This document shows positions 7,323 through 15,865 of a stretch of 51,082 nt of DNA, in pieces (positions within the stretch are counted from its first letter, which is position 1; every line of letters starts with the position of its first letter). The notes below the pieces were generated by a model. That model saw only the letters and a list, made by a program, of their open reading frames with translations, ran no database searches and was not told the origin of the DNA. Both the position numbers and the translations under genes were made by a program. Source of the stretch: an uncultured Planctomycetia bacterium. Its GTDB lineage: Bacteria; Planctomycetota; UBA1135; GCA-002686595. The stretch covers positions 1-51,082 of the forward strand of contig CALFYL010000387.1 in the NCBI GenBank assembly GCA_937952135.1, given 5' to 3'.

Positions 7323-10300
7323 ATGGCATCCGACCCGTCCGCCCAGGTTCCGCTCGAAGCGCTGCTCTCCGAAGCGGGCTGGCTCCGCGCCCTCGCGCAA
7401 AGCCTGGTGAGCGATCCGGCGACCGCCGACGACCTCGTGCAGGAAACCTGGCTCGCGGCGTTGCAGCATCCGCCCAGCGTCGATCGGCCGCTGCGTCCGT
7501 GGTTGCGAACGGTGCTCGAGAACTTCGCGCGCATGCGCCGGCGAGGCGAGGGCGCGCGCGCCGCGCGTGAGCGAGCCACCGCGTCCGACGAGTCGCGCGC
7601 CGCCGATGCGGAGCTCGTCGACCGCGTCGAGGAGCAGCGTTTCCTCGCGCGCGAGGTGCTGAGGCTCGAAGAGCCCTACCGTTCGACGCTGGTGCTGCGC
7701 TTCTACGAGGGCTTGAGCTCGATCGAGATCGCCCGGCGCCTCGGATCCAACGACAACACCGTGCGCTGGCGGCTCAAGCGCGGGCTCGAGCTGCTCCGCG
7801 AACGGCTCGACCGCCGCCACGGCGGCGATCGCGGCGCGTGGACGGCATTGCTCGTGCCGCTCGCGCCGACGGGCGTCGAGCCGCTCGCGGCAGCGAAGCC
7901 GACCGCCGCGGCGGGCTACGCTTCGGCGGCCGCGTGGCTCGGCGCCGCGGCGCTGCTCGGAGTGCTCGCGGTGCTTTGGTTCCAACGCGCCGGGCGCGAG
8001 AGCGTGCAGGCGCCGCTCGTCGCGACCGGCGCGCCTTCGAGCGCGATCGAAGAGGTCGTCGACACCGCGAGCGAACGGGTGGAGCGTGCGAGCGCCCCAG
8101 CCACGGGCGCGCGCGCTCCGATCGTCTCCCGCGCCGCGGGCCTCGTCGTCGACCGCGACGGAACGCCGCTGGCTGGAGTCGAAGTTCGACTGCCGCGTGC
8201 GTCGAAGGCGCGCGCGGCGACGAACGACGACGCTCGTCCCGCTCGCGAAGCACAGCCCCCGCTCGACGCTCGAACGTCGCCGGGCGGCGCCTTCGAGATC
8301 GAGCTCACCGCTCCAGTGGTGGACGCCGCCCTCGACGAGCTCGAATTCACCGCGCACGGCTTCGCGTCGCGCAAGGTGTATGCGCCCGTGCGGCCCGGAG
8401 CGGACCTCGCGCTCGGCGAAGTCGTTCTCACGCGCACCGCAAGTGTCCACGGAAGCGTGCTGGACACAGCTGGAGCGCCGATCGCCCACGCGGCGGTGCA
8501 GTTCGAAGCGCTCGGCTCGCGCTGGACGTCCGATCGCGAGCCGCCGCTCACCGAGGTCCTCAACACCGGACTGCTCGACTGGGGCTCGACCTCGGCGGCG
8601 ACGGCGGATCCGAGCGGCTTCTTCGAACATCGCGACCTCGTGCCGGGCTACTACCGCGTGTGGGCCCACGCGCCCGGCTTCGAAGTGCGCTGCACCGAGC
8701 CGCTGCAAGTGCTGGAAGGCGCGCGGCTCGAACTGGCGCCGATCGTGCTCGACCGTCCCGCGCCCGAACGAACGGTTCGCGGCGTCGTGCTCGACTCGAA
8801 CGGCGCCCCGGTCGCCGGCGCGCAAGTGGAAGGGCTGCGCAGCTCCTTGAAACGCGAGTTCTTCCGCGACCGCGCCGGCGCCGTGTCGACTTCGACCGAC
8901 GCGCGCGGACGGTTCGAGCTCGGCGCCGAACCCGGGGGTAACTACGAAGTCGCGGCGCGTGCGGGGGCGAGCTTCGCGTTCGCGCCGTGGAAGGTGGGGA
9001 GCTCCGGTGAATTGCAGCTCGTGCTCGTCGAACGCCCCTGGCTCGAGCTCGCGTTCACGGGTTTCGATCCGGGCGGAGACCTGCAGGTGTGGAGCGGCCA
9101 CGGCGGCGACGACCTGCACAGCCCGCTCCCCGTGGAGCGCCGCGGGGACGCGCTCTTCGTGCAGCTCGAGAACTGGCGTCCGTTCCAACTGCGGATCCAG
9201 CGCGGCGAGTTCGACGTGCGGAGCGAGACGCTCGATCCGGAGCGCTTGCCGGCGCGCCTCGAGCTCGCGTTGCCGGCGCCGACGACGCTCGAGGTGCTCG
9301 TCACGGCCTACGGCGCGCCGGTTCGCGGCGCATCGATCGCGTTGTCGCCTTCGTTGAGCTCCGCTCACTGGCGCGAGCCCGTGCTCCGCGCGACGACCGA
9401 CGCCGACGGGCGCGCGCGCGTGAAGTGGGGAGGCGCTGCGTTCGAGCGAGTCCGCGTCGACGCAGCGGAGTTCGCGCGCTTCGACGCGAGTTCCGGATGG
9501 CGTCTGTCGGGAGCGCAGCTCCGCGTCGAGCTGCACCGCGGCGGCGCGTTCGAAGGCGTCGTCCGCGCTGTCGACGGCCACGCGGTGCGCGGCGCAGCGC
9601 TGGTCCTCGAGCGCGCCGACGGCGCACGTCGCGCCGCCAGCAGCGACCTCGAGGGCCGCTTCCGAATCGACGCACTCGCGCCAGGGGAGTGGAGCGTGCG
9701 ACTCGTTCCGCCGGAGCTGTTGAGCACGGCGGGCCGCGGCGCGCAGCCCGCCGAGTCGGCCCGTCCGCACGATCGAATCGCCGTCGCCGACGGAGGCGCC
9801 GTGCGCCGCGAGTACACGCTTCCCGGCCCGCCGGAGTGCCGCTTGGAGGGCCGTTTGACGCTCGACGGCGCGGCGCGCGGCCCGCACATCGCCGAGCTCG
9901 CGCGTCCGGGCAAGAAGCGCGTGCTCGCCCGCGCCTGGCTCGACCCGAGCGGCGCCTTCGAGCTCGCGGTCGAGGAGCCGGGCGAGTACGAGTTGCGCCT
10001 GGACTCGCTGCTCGCGAACGGTTCGCGCTCCGAGCTGCGACAGTCGGTGCGGCTCGTGCGCGGCGCGACGGAGTTCAGGCTCGACGAGCGAACGGCGACG
10101 CTCGCGATCGCGCTCCCGACGGCATCCAGCTCCACCGAGTTCGTGGTCCGCACCGTCGTGACCTCGGGCGGCGAGTGGAGCGCGCTCGGACGCTTCGACT
10201 CCGCGGGCCGCGCGCGCGCGATCCTCCCCGCGGGACGCTGCGAGCTGCGAATCGACGGCCGCGAGCCGCTCCAGCTCGAATTGCGCGCCGGCGAGACGCG

Positions 10301-10325
10301 CGAGCTCGAACTCGCGCCTCGCTGA
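7323..10325 (+). CDS. Membrane-tethered ECF sigma factor fused to carboxypeptidase-regulatory-like repeats
   Basis: A 1000-residue fusion. Residues 1-165 are an ECF-type sigma-70 factor: region 2 contains DDLVQETWLAALQHPP, and region 4 contains EPYRSTLVLRFYEGL followed by the helix-turn-helix IARRLGSNDNTVRWRLKRG. A single hydrophobic helix follows at about 199-222 (LGAAALLGVLAVLWFQ). The remaining roughly 775 residues look extracytoplasmic: repeated beta-sandwich units of the CarboxypepD_reg type, recognisable as G-V-V-x-D-x-x-G-x-P-x-x-G-A-x-V (for example VLDSNGAPVAGAQV near 500) with closing G-x-F-x-x turns. No anti-sigma gene lies next to it, so sensor and sigma seem to share one chain. 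A close paralog begins at 30479. Release by proteolysis or action at the membrane are both possible. Domains are seen; the mechanism is inference. Confidence 0.85.
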   Translation: MASDPSAQVPLEALLSEAGWLRALAQSLVSDPATADDLVQETWLAALQHPPSVDRPLRPWLRTVLENFARMRRRGEGARAARERATASDESRAADAELVDRVEEQRFLAREVLRLEEPYRSTLVLRFYEGLSSIEIARRLGSNDNTVRWRLKRGLELLRERLDRRHGGDRGAWTALLVPLAPTGVEPLAAAKPTAAAGYASAAAWLGAAALLGVLAVLWFQRAGRESVQAPLVATGAPSSAIEEVVDTASERVERASAPATGARAPIVSRAAGLVVDRDGTPLAGVEVRLPRASKARAATNDDARPAREAQPPLDARTSPGGAFEIELTAPVVDAALDELEFTAHGFASRKVYAPVRPGADLALGEVVLTRTASVHGSVLDTAGAPIAHAAVQFEALGSRWTSDREPPLTEVLNTGLLDWGSTSAATADPSGFFEHRDLVPGYYRVWAHAPGFEVRCTEPLQVLEGARLELAPIVLDRPAPERTVRGVVLDSNGAPVAGAQVEGLRSSLKREFFRDRAGAVSTSTDARGRFELGAEPGGNYEVAARAGASFAFAPWKVGSSGELQLVLVERPWLELAFTGFDPGGDLQVWSGHGGDDLHSPLPVERRGDALFVQLENWRPFQLRIQRGEFDVRSETLDPERLPARLELALPAPTTLEVLVTAYGAPVRGASIALSPSLSSAHWREPVLRATTDADGRARVKWGGAAFERVRVDAAEFARFDASSGWRLSGAQLRVELHRGGAFEGVVRAVDGHAVRGAALVLERADGARRAASSDLEGRFRIDALAPGEWSVRLVPPELLSTAGRGAQPAESARPHDRIAVADGGAVRREYTLPGPPECRLEGRLTLDGAARGPHIAELARPGKKRVLARAWLDPSGAFELAVEEPGEYELRLDSLLANGSRSELRQSVRLVRGATEFRLDERTATLAIALPTASSSTEFVVRTVVTSGGEWSALGRFDSAGRARAILPAGRCELRIDGREPLQLELRAGETRELELAPR

Positions 10326-10338
10326 GCTCCGCCGCGCC

Positions 10339-11130
10339 TCAGACCGCGAGGTTCTCGCCGATTTCGTGCTGGCTCGCGACGAGCACGCGCACGTGGCCCA
10401 GGCCGAGCGCCTCGAGCGTCGTGTGCGCCGTCTCGAGCGCGAGCTCGGGCCGGTTGTTGTGCAGCGACAGGTGCGCGAGCACGAGCGTGTGCAACTCGGG
10501 CCCCGCGAGCCAGCGCAGCATCTGCGCCGCCTGGGCGTTCGACAGATGTCCGGCGTCGCCGCCGACGCGCTTCTTCAGCGCCATCGGATAGGGCCCTTGT
10601 TCGAGCATCTCGCGGTCGTGGTTGAACTCGAGCACGAGCACGTGCGCGCCGCGCAGCGCCTTGGCGACGTACTCGTCGGGCCGGCCCATGTCGGTGAGGA
10701 TCACCGCGACTCGCCCGTCGTGCTCGAGCCGGAAGGCGACGGTGGGGTGCGCGTCGTGCGGCAGCGCGACGTTGGACACGCGCAGTCCGACCTGCTCGTC
10801 GAGCACCGCGTCGGCGCCGATCCGCAGCGCGGCCTGCCGCTTCGCGCGGCGCAGCGACGGCGCCTGCAGCATCGCCTCCGAGCCGTGCACGACGGCGCGG
10901 TGCTTGCGCGCGATGCCGCCCGCCGAGCGCGCGTGGTCGAGGTGGCCGTGCGTGACGAGCACGTGGTCGAGCGTCGAGCGCTCGCCGACCGGCGGCGGCA
11001 CCCCCGCGAGCTCGAGCCGCGCCTCCAGCTCCGCGAGCGTGAGCCCCGCGTCCACGAGAACGCGCGCTTCGCCCGCGCGAAACAACGCGCTGTTGCCGCC
11101 ACTTCCACTCGAGAGAACCTGCAGGTGCAC
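10339..11130 (-). CDS. WalJ/YycJ-type MBL-fold nuclease
   Basis: A 263-residue metallo-beta-lactamase-fold hydrolase. The N-terminus SSGSGGNS (7-14) and the metal motif THGHLDH (60-66; His61, His63, Asp65, His66) are typical of the YycJ/WalJ group. Later landmarks are LTDMGRPDE, LEFNHDREML, GHLSNAQAA and LAHLSLHNNRPELA, which supply the remaining His and Asp ligands. Family members are 5'-3' exonucleases linked in Firmicutes to the WalRK regulon, but no two-component genes are present here. It is convergent with the sigma fusion gene (13 nt between stops) and divergent from the M28 peptidase gene with 89 nt between the starts. An ordinary secreted beta-lactamase is excluded by the lack of a signal peptide and by the HLSN motif. 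Confidence 0.85.
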   Translation of the reverse strand: MHLQVLSSGSGGNSALFRAGEARVLVDAGLTLAELEARLELAGVPPPVGERSTLDHVLVTHGHLDHARSAGGIARKHRAVVHGSEAMLQAPSLRRAKRQAALRIGADAVLDEQVGLRVSNVALPHDAHPTVAFRLEHDGRVAVILTDMGRPDEYVAKALRGAHVLVLEFNHDREMLEQGPYPMALKKRVGGDAGHLSNAQAAQMLRWLAGPELHTLVLAHLSLHNNRPELALETAHTTLEALGLGHVRVLVASQHEIGENLAV

Positions 11131-11207
11131 GCCGCGGATTGTAGAGGGTGCGCGGCGCGAATGTCGGCGCGCGCACGGCGCAGTGGTGGCCCTCGCGTCG
11201 CGCTTCG

Positions 11208-11213
11208 TACCAT
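11208..11213 (+). promoter_or_regulatory. Candidate -10 element for a leaderless M28 peptidase transcript
   Basis: TACCAT is followed by 6 nt and then the ATG at 11220. This spacing would put the transcription start at the start codon. Confidence 0.3.
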
Positions 11214-11219
11214 GCGCGC

Positions 11220-13139
11220 ATGAAGACTCAGGACTACTCGGGCGCGTGGCTTCTCGCGTTGTCGGCGGCTCTCGCGGCCTGCCAGGGAACCCCGGCCGGC
11301 GCCGCCGATCCCTCGACGGTCGTGTCGAGCTCGTCGAACGCTACCGGCGCGAACGGACGCGCGGCGCCGGACGCGAAGCGACTGTTGGCGCACGTCGCGT
11401 GGCTCGCGGACGACGCTCAAGAAGGCCGGCGCGCCGGCACCGAGGCGGGCGAGCGCTCGGGTGAGTGGATCGCCGCGCGCCTCGCGGAGCTCGGTCTCGA
11501 GCCGCTCGGCGACGCGGGCTCGTTCCGCCAAGCCTTCGACGTGCCGCTGCCCGCGAAGCTCGGACCCGCGAGCGGAGTGGCGATGCTCGCGCAAGTCGCG
11601 GACGAGGCGCCGCTCGAGACGCGGGTCAGCTCGCAGAACGAAGTCGAGCCGTTGTTCTGTTCGAGCGGCGGTCGCGCGCAAGGCGCTCTGGCCTTTCGCG
11701 GCTACGGCGTGATCAACGCCGAGAACGAATGGCACGACTACGACGGCGAGCGCGGGCAGGTCGCGGGCCGCGTCGTGCTCATCGTGCGCGGCACGCCCGC
11801 GTCGAGGGCGCCGGCGCCGGAGCCGATCGACGCGCACGCGGCGGTGCAGCCGGGCGACGGTTGGGGCAGCTCGGGTTCGCTGTTCATGAAGGTCATGAAC
11901 GCGAAGCGCCACGGCGCGGTCGCGGTGCTCGTCGCGCCGCATCCGAGCCAGCGCGGCGAAGCGCTGCCCGAGTTCGACCACAGCCGCGCGGCGCAGGCCG
12001 GCATTCCGGCGCTCGCGGTGCGCTACGAGGTCGCGCTGCGCTTGCTGCCCGAGTACGAAGCGCTCGTCGCGGCCATCGACGCGGACGGTGCGAATGCCGG
12101 CCACGCCGACGACACGCGCGCGCCGCTGGTCGCGGTCCACTCCGACGTCGAGCGCGGCAAGGGCCCGGCCTACAACGTCGTCGCGCGGCTGCGCGGCGCC
12201 GATTCGAGCCGCGCGGTGCTCGTCGGCGCGCACTACGACCACCTCGGTCACGGCGGCGAAGGTTCGCTGTCGCCCGGAACGCACGGCGAGATCCACAACG
12301 GCGCCGACGACAACGCGAGCGGCACGGCGGCGGTGATCGAGATCGCGCGCTTGCTCGCGGCGCGTGGAAAGCCGGAGTGCGACGTCGTGTTCGCGCTGTG
12401 GTCGGGCGAGGAGCTCGGGCTGCTCGGCAGCGAGTACTGGGCGCAGCATCCGACGCTGGAACTCGAGCGCGTCGTCGCGAAGCTCAACCTCGACATGGTC
12501 GGCCGCGCGGGCAAGGGCTCGCTCGCGGTGCTGGGCGTCGGCTCCGCCGAGCCCTTCGAGGGCTGGCTGAACGAGGCCGGTCCGCGCAACGGTCTCGAGC
12601 TCGAGCTCAGCCGCTCGGGGCAGGGCGTCGGCGGCAGCGACCACCAGACGTTCTTGAAGCGCAAGATTCCCTCGCTGCACTTCTTCAGCGGCGTGCACGC
12701 CGACTACCACAAGCCGAGCGACGACGTGGAGCGCTTCGAAGCCGAGGGCGCGGCGAAGGTGGTGGGGCTGTGCGTCGATTTGATCGAGCGCATCCAACGC
12801 GCGCCGCGGATCGCGTGGGTCGAGCCGCCGGCGCCGAAGCAAGGCGGCATGCGCATCGGCGCGCCGATGCGGGTTTGGTTCGGCACCGTTCCCGAGTACA
12901 GCTACGACGGCAAGGGCTTGCTCCTCGCGGGCACGTCCGCCGGAAGTCCCGCGGAAAAAGCGGGCATGCTCGCGGGCGACGTGCTCATCCAAGTCGGCGA
13001 CGTCAAGGTCGACACGATCCAGGACTTCATGTACGCGCTGCAGATCTACAAGGCCGGCGACGTGGTGCTCGCGAAGTTCCTCCGCGACGGCGTCGAGGAA
13101 TCCGCGCGCGTAACGCTCGCGACCCGCGAGGCGCAGTGA
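11220..13139 (+). CDS. Secreted M28-family lipoprotein peptidase with PA and PDZ domains
   Basis: A 639-residue protein. The N-terminus WLLALSAALAAC is a signal peptide ending in a lipobox, so it is probably lipid-anchored. A protease-associated insert spans roughly 100-290 (LFMKVMNAKRHGAVAVLVA is its best-conserved part). The M28 metallopeptidase core follows with all ligands visible: His338 in AHYDHLG, Asp363 in GADDNASG, Glu397/Glu398 in SGEELGLLGS, Asp425 in LDMVGR and His497 in ADYHKPSDD. A PDZ domain occupies about 550-639 (GTSAGSPAEKAGMLAGDVL). The family are di-zinc aminopeptidases. The ATG at 11220 is chosen because it opens the signal peptide; an upstream in-frame start would hide it. 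The enzyme class is certain, the natural substrate unknown. Confidence 0.88.
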   Translation: MKTQDYSGAWLLALSAALAACQGTPAGAADPSTVVSSSSNATGANGRAAPDAKRLLAHVAWLADDAQEGRRAGTEAGERSGEWIAARLAELGLEPLGDAGSFRQAFDVPLPAKLGPASGVAMLAQVADEAPLETRVSSQNEVEPLFCSSGGRAQGALAFRGYGVINAENEWHDYDGERGQVAGRVVLIVRGTPASRAPAPEPIDAHAAVQPGDGWGSSGSLFMKVMNAKRHGAVAVLVAPHPSQRGEALPEFDHSRAAQAGIPALAVRYEVALRLLPEYEALVAAIDADGANAGHADDTRAPLVAVHSDVERGKGPAYNVVARLRGADSSRAVLVGAHYDHLGHGGEGSLSPGTHGEIHNGADDNASGTAAVIEIARLLAARGKPECDVVFALWSGEELGLLGSEYWAQHPTLELERVVAKLNLDMVGRAGKGSLAVLGVGSAEPFEGWLNEAGPRNGLELELSRSGQGVGGSDHQTFLKRKIPSLHFFSGVHADYHKPSDDVERFEAEGAAKVVGLCVDLIERIQRAPRIAWVEPPAPKQGGMRIGAPMRVWFGTVPEYSYDGKGLLLAGTSAGSPAEKAGMLAGDVLIQVGDVKVDTIQDFMYALQIYKAGDVVLAKFLRDGVEESARVTLATREAQ

Positions 13140-13208
13140 GCGAGCTCCGCGCGGCGAGGCGACGGGTGGCGCCCCGTGCCGCCCCCCGATCCGACTGACG
13201 ACGCACCC

Positions 13209-13862
13209 ATGAACTTCACCGTGCTCGAGCGCACGTTCGAGATCGCCGCCGTGTCCTTCGCGGCGCTCTCCGGCGTCGTCGACGCGCGCCGCAAGAACCT
13301 CGACCTCGTCGGCGCCTACGTGGTCGGTCTCGTCACGGCCTTCGGCGGCGGCACCCTGCGCGACGTGCTGCTCGACCGCCGGCCGCTCTTCTGGGTCGCG
13401 CGACCCGAGTACCCGCTGATCGTGCTCGCGCTGAGCGTGTTGCACCTCTACAGCCCCTCCGCGCTGCGCCCGCTCCGCGAACGCCGCGTGCAAGCGCTCG
13501 CCGACGGACTCGACGCGGTCGCCCTCGGCCTGTTCGGAGGCCTCGGCGCGCAAGCGGCGCTCGACCTCGACACGCCGCCCTTCGTGGCGGTGCTGTTCGG
13601 CGTGATGACCGGCGCCTTCGGCGGCGTGCTGCGCGACGTCGTGCTCAACGAAGTGCCGACACTTTTCCGCCCGACTACCCAGCTTTACGCGACGACCGTG
13701 TTCGCCGGCGGACTGGTCCACGTCGGCTTGATCGAGCTCGGCGCCACGCCTTCGACCGCGCTCACGACCGGCGCGCTGGTCACGATCGTGTTCCGCACCG
13801 CGGCCGTGCGTTTCAACTGGAAGCTTCCCGACGCACGTTCCCCGGGCGAAGAAGGATCGTGA
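13209..13862 (+). CDS. TRIC-type (UPF0126) cation channel family membrane protein
   Basis: A 217-residue polytopic membrane protein with the duplicated three-helix layout of bacterial TRIC channels. Each half carries the hallmark glycine motif: FGGGTLRDVLLDRRP near residue 46 and FGGVLRDVVLNEVP near 137. Helices are seen at about 5-23, 30-48, 60-80, 98-115, 120-137 and 150-205. Bacterial TRIC homologues form homotrimeric monovalent-cation channels. The ATG at 13209 is chosen because it places the first helix at the N-terminus; earlier starts would add a basic, unmatched extension. It follows the M28 gene by 69 nt on the same strand. Its physiological role here is unknown. Confidence 0.85.
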   Translation: MNFTVLERTFEIAAVSFAALSGVVDARRKNLDLVGAYVVGLVTAFGGGTLRDVLLDRRPLFWVARPEYPLIVLALSVLHLYSPSALRPLRERRVQALADGLDAVALGLFGGLGAQAALDLDTPPFVAVLFGVMTGAFGGVLRDVVLNEVPTLFRPTTQLYATTVFAGGLVHVGLIELGATPSTALTTGALVTIVFRTAAVRFNWKLPDARSPGEEGS

Positions 13863-13993
13863 GCGCCGCGGCCGCGCGGTGACATCGGCCCCGAGCTCGT
13901 CGCCGCCGCGCGTGCCGAGACTTGCATTCCAGCGGCCCGCGCCCTTGGATGGCGCTTTCACGCGGCCCGTTCCGCGCCGGATCGAACCCCCGC

Positions 13994-15865
13994 ATGTCGC
14001 TGCAACTGCTCTCGGTCACCCGTCGCTTCGGCGCCCAGTTGGCGCTCGACTCGGTCTCGATCCACGTCCGCCCGGGCGACTGCTACGGCTTCATCGGCCA
14101 CAACGGATCGGGCAAGACGACCGCGATGCGCATCGCGCTCGGATTGCACCGCGCGGACTCCGGGAGCGTGTTCATCGACGGCTTCGACGCCCTGCGCCAT
14201 CCGCGCGAGGCGCGCGCGCGCATCGGCGGCTTGATCGAACAACCGGGCTTCCACGGCCACCTCGACGGCGCGACGAACCTGCGTTTGCTGGCCCGGCTCG
14301 GCGGCATGTCGCGCGCCGAAGCGCGCACGCAGTCGGAGCGTTCGCTCGAGCTCGTCGGCCTGGGCCAGGTCGGCGCGAAGCCGGTGCAGGCCTTCTCGCA
14401 GGGGATGCGTCAGCGCCTCGGCATCGCGCAGGCCATGCTCGGCCAGCCCAAGCTCGTGCTGCTCGACGAGCCGACGAACGGTCTCGACCCGCAGGGCATC
14501 GCGGAGATCCGCGGCATCCTGCGGCGGCTCGTCGACCAGGAGGGCGTGAGCGTGCTGCTCTCGAGCCACCAGCTGCACGAGGTCAGCGACCTGTGCAACC
14601 GCATCGGCGTGCTGCACCGCGGCCGCCTGCTCGTCGAAGCGCGCACGCAGGACCTGCTCGCCTCGGCGCCGGGGCGGCTCGAGATCGCGACGAACGACGA
14701 CGCGAAGGCGAGCGCGCTGCTCGAGCGCGAAGGGCTGCGCACCGAACGCCTCGCGAGCGGCGGCTTGGGCGTCGAACTCGGCGAGCGCCCGAGCGGCGAG
14801 CTCGCGCGCCTCCTCGTGAACGCGGGGCTCGACTTGCAGCGCTTCGGCGCGCGCGCGCCGAACCTGGAAGAGATCTATCTGCGCTTCGCGAGAGGTGAAG
14901 CGATCGCGACGGCGGTGCAGACGCCGAGCGCGGTCCCCCAGGCGAACGCGAGGCCGCGCGAACAACTCGCGGCGAAGCACGGCATCGCGCGCACGGCGCG
15001 TTACGAGCTGTCGCGGCTGTTCGCCAAGCGCCGCTTCGCGCTGCTGCTCGCGACGCCGGCCCTCGTCGGCGCCGGCGCGGTCGCGCTCGAGAAACGCGAG
15101 GCGCTCGAGAACGCCGCGCGCGTCGCCGCGGGCGAACTCGCGAGCACCACCGACGTCACCGCGTTCCAATCCACCGCCAGCGCGCTGCAGGCCGGCCTGC
15201 CGCTGCTCGCGCTGCTCGTCGCCGGCATCGCGAGCCAGGCTCTCGCGGGCGAGTTGTCGCGCGGCACGCTCCGCAACGTGCTGCTGAGGCCGCAGACGCG
15301 CTGGGAAGTCGTCGTGGGCAAGACCCTCGCCGGCATCGGCGTCTCGCTCGTCGCGTACCTCGTGCTCGCCGGCGCCGCCGTCGCGACCTCGGCCTGGGCC
15401 TTCGGGTTCAAGGATCTCGTCGAGCTGTTGCCGAACGGCGACGAGTTCCCGCTCATCGCGGCGAGCGAGCTGTGGCCCGAGCTGCGGCGCGCGCTCGCGA
15501 GCCAGACGCCGGTGCTCGTCGCGTACTACGGCCTCGGCCTGCTCGCGGGCGCCGTTGCGCGCACGGCGCCGGGAGCGCTCGGACTCGCGATCGCCCTCGT
15601 GCTCGGGACGGACCTGCTGCGCGGCGTCGCGCGCTCGTTCCATTCCGAGGGCTGGCTGCTCGCGGCCTACGCGCCCTCGCCCCTCGGCGACACGTCGTAC
15701 CTCAACTACTTCTCCGAACGCGCGCAGGGCATCAGCAACGCCGTGTTCCGCTTCGCGAGCGCCGATCTCGCGGGCCTCGACGCCTCCTTCGCCGTGCCCA
15801 CGGCGTGGCTCGCGGCGGCCGTGGCGCTCTCGATCTTCCTCGTGCACCGAAGGGCGATGCCATGA
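13994..15865 (+). CDS. ABC exporter with ATPase and ABC-2 permease fused in one chain
   Basis: A 623-residue fusion. Residues 1-310 form the ATPase: Walker A GHNGSGKTT (35-43), signature FSQGMRQRL (from 134), Walker B LLDEPTNGLDP (Asp158, Glu159) and switch SSHQL. The C-terminal half from about residue 335 is an ABC-2-type permease with roughly six membrane segments. It carries LAGELSRGTLRNVLLRPQTRWEVVVGKTL in its first cytoplasmic stretch, the usual landmark of these permeases. Normally the two parts are separate genes. The ATG at 13994 is chosen because the ATPase starts there (MSLQLLSVTRRFG). Its stop overlaps the start of the PDZ lipoprotein gene, so it heads a coupled operon with two FG-GAP exoproteins. 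Export of a peptide or lipid is likely; the substrate is unknown. Confidence 0.88.
   Translation: MSLQLLSVTRRFGAQLALDSVSIHVRPGDCYGFIGHNGSGKTTAMRIALGLHRADSGSVFIDGFDALRHPREARARIGGLIEQPGFHGHLDGATNLRLLARLGGMSRAEARTQSERSLELVGLGQVGAKPVQAFSQGMRQRLGIAQAMLGQPKLVLLDEPTNGLDPQGIAEIRGILRRLVDQEGVSVLLSSHQLHEVSDLCNRIGVLHRGRLLVEARTQDLLASAPGRLEIATNDDAKASALLEREGLRTERLASGGLGVELGERPSGELARLLVNAGLDLQRFGARAPNLEEIYLRFARGEAIATAVQTPSAVPQANARPREQLAAKHGIARTARYELSRLFAKRRFALLLATPALVGAGAVALEKREALENAARVAAGELASTTDVTAFQSTASALQAGLPLLALLVAGIASQALAGELSRGTLRNVLLRPQTRWEVVVGKTLAGIGVSLVAYLVLAGAAVATSAWAFGFKDLVELLPNGDEFPLIAASELWPELRRALASQTPVLVAYYGLGLLAGAVARTAPGALGLAIALVLGTDLLRGVARSFHSEGWLLAAYAPSPLGDTSYLNYFSERAQGISNAVFRFASADLAGLDASFAVPTAWLAAAVALSIFLVHRRAMP

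Noticed and set aside
3912..9887. A 1991-residue open frame on the minus strand opposite the AddB/AddA-like and sigma fusion genes
   Set aside because: It is low-complexity Arg/Ala/Glu-rich sequence with no domain, antisense to genes with clear motifs. Very high GC removes stop codons, so long shadow frames are expected.
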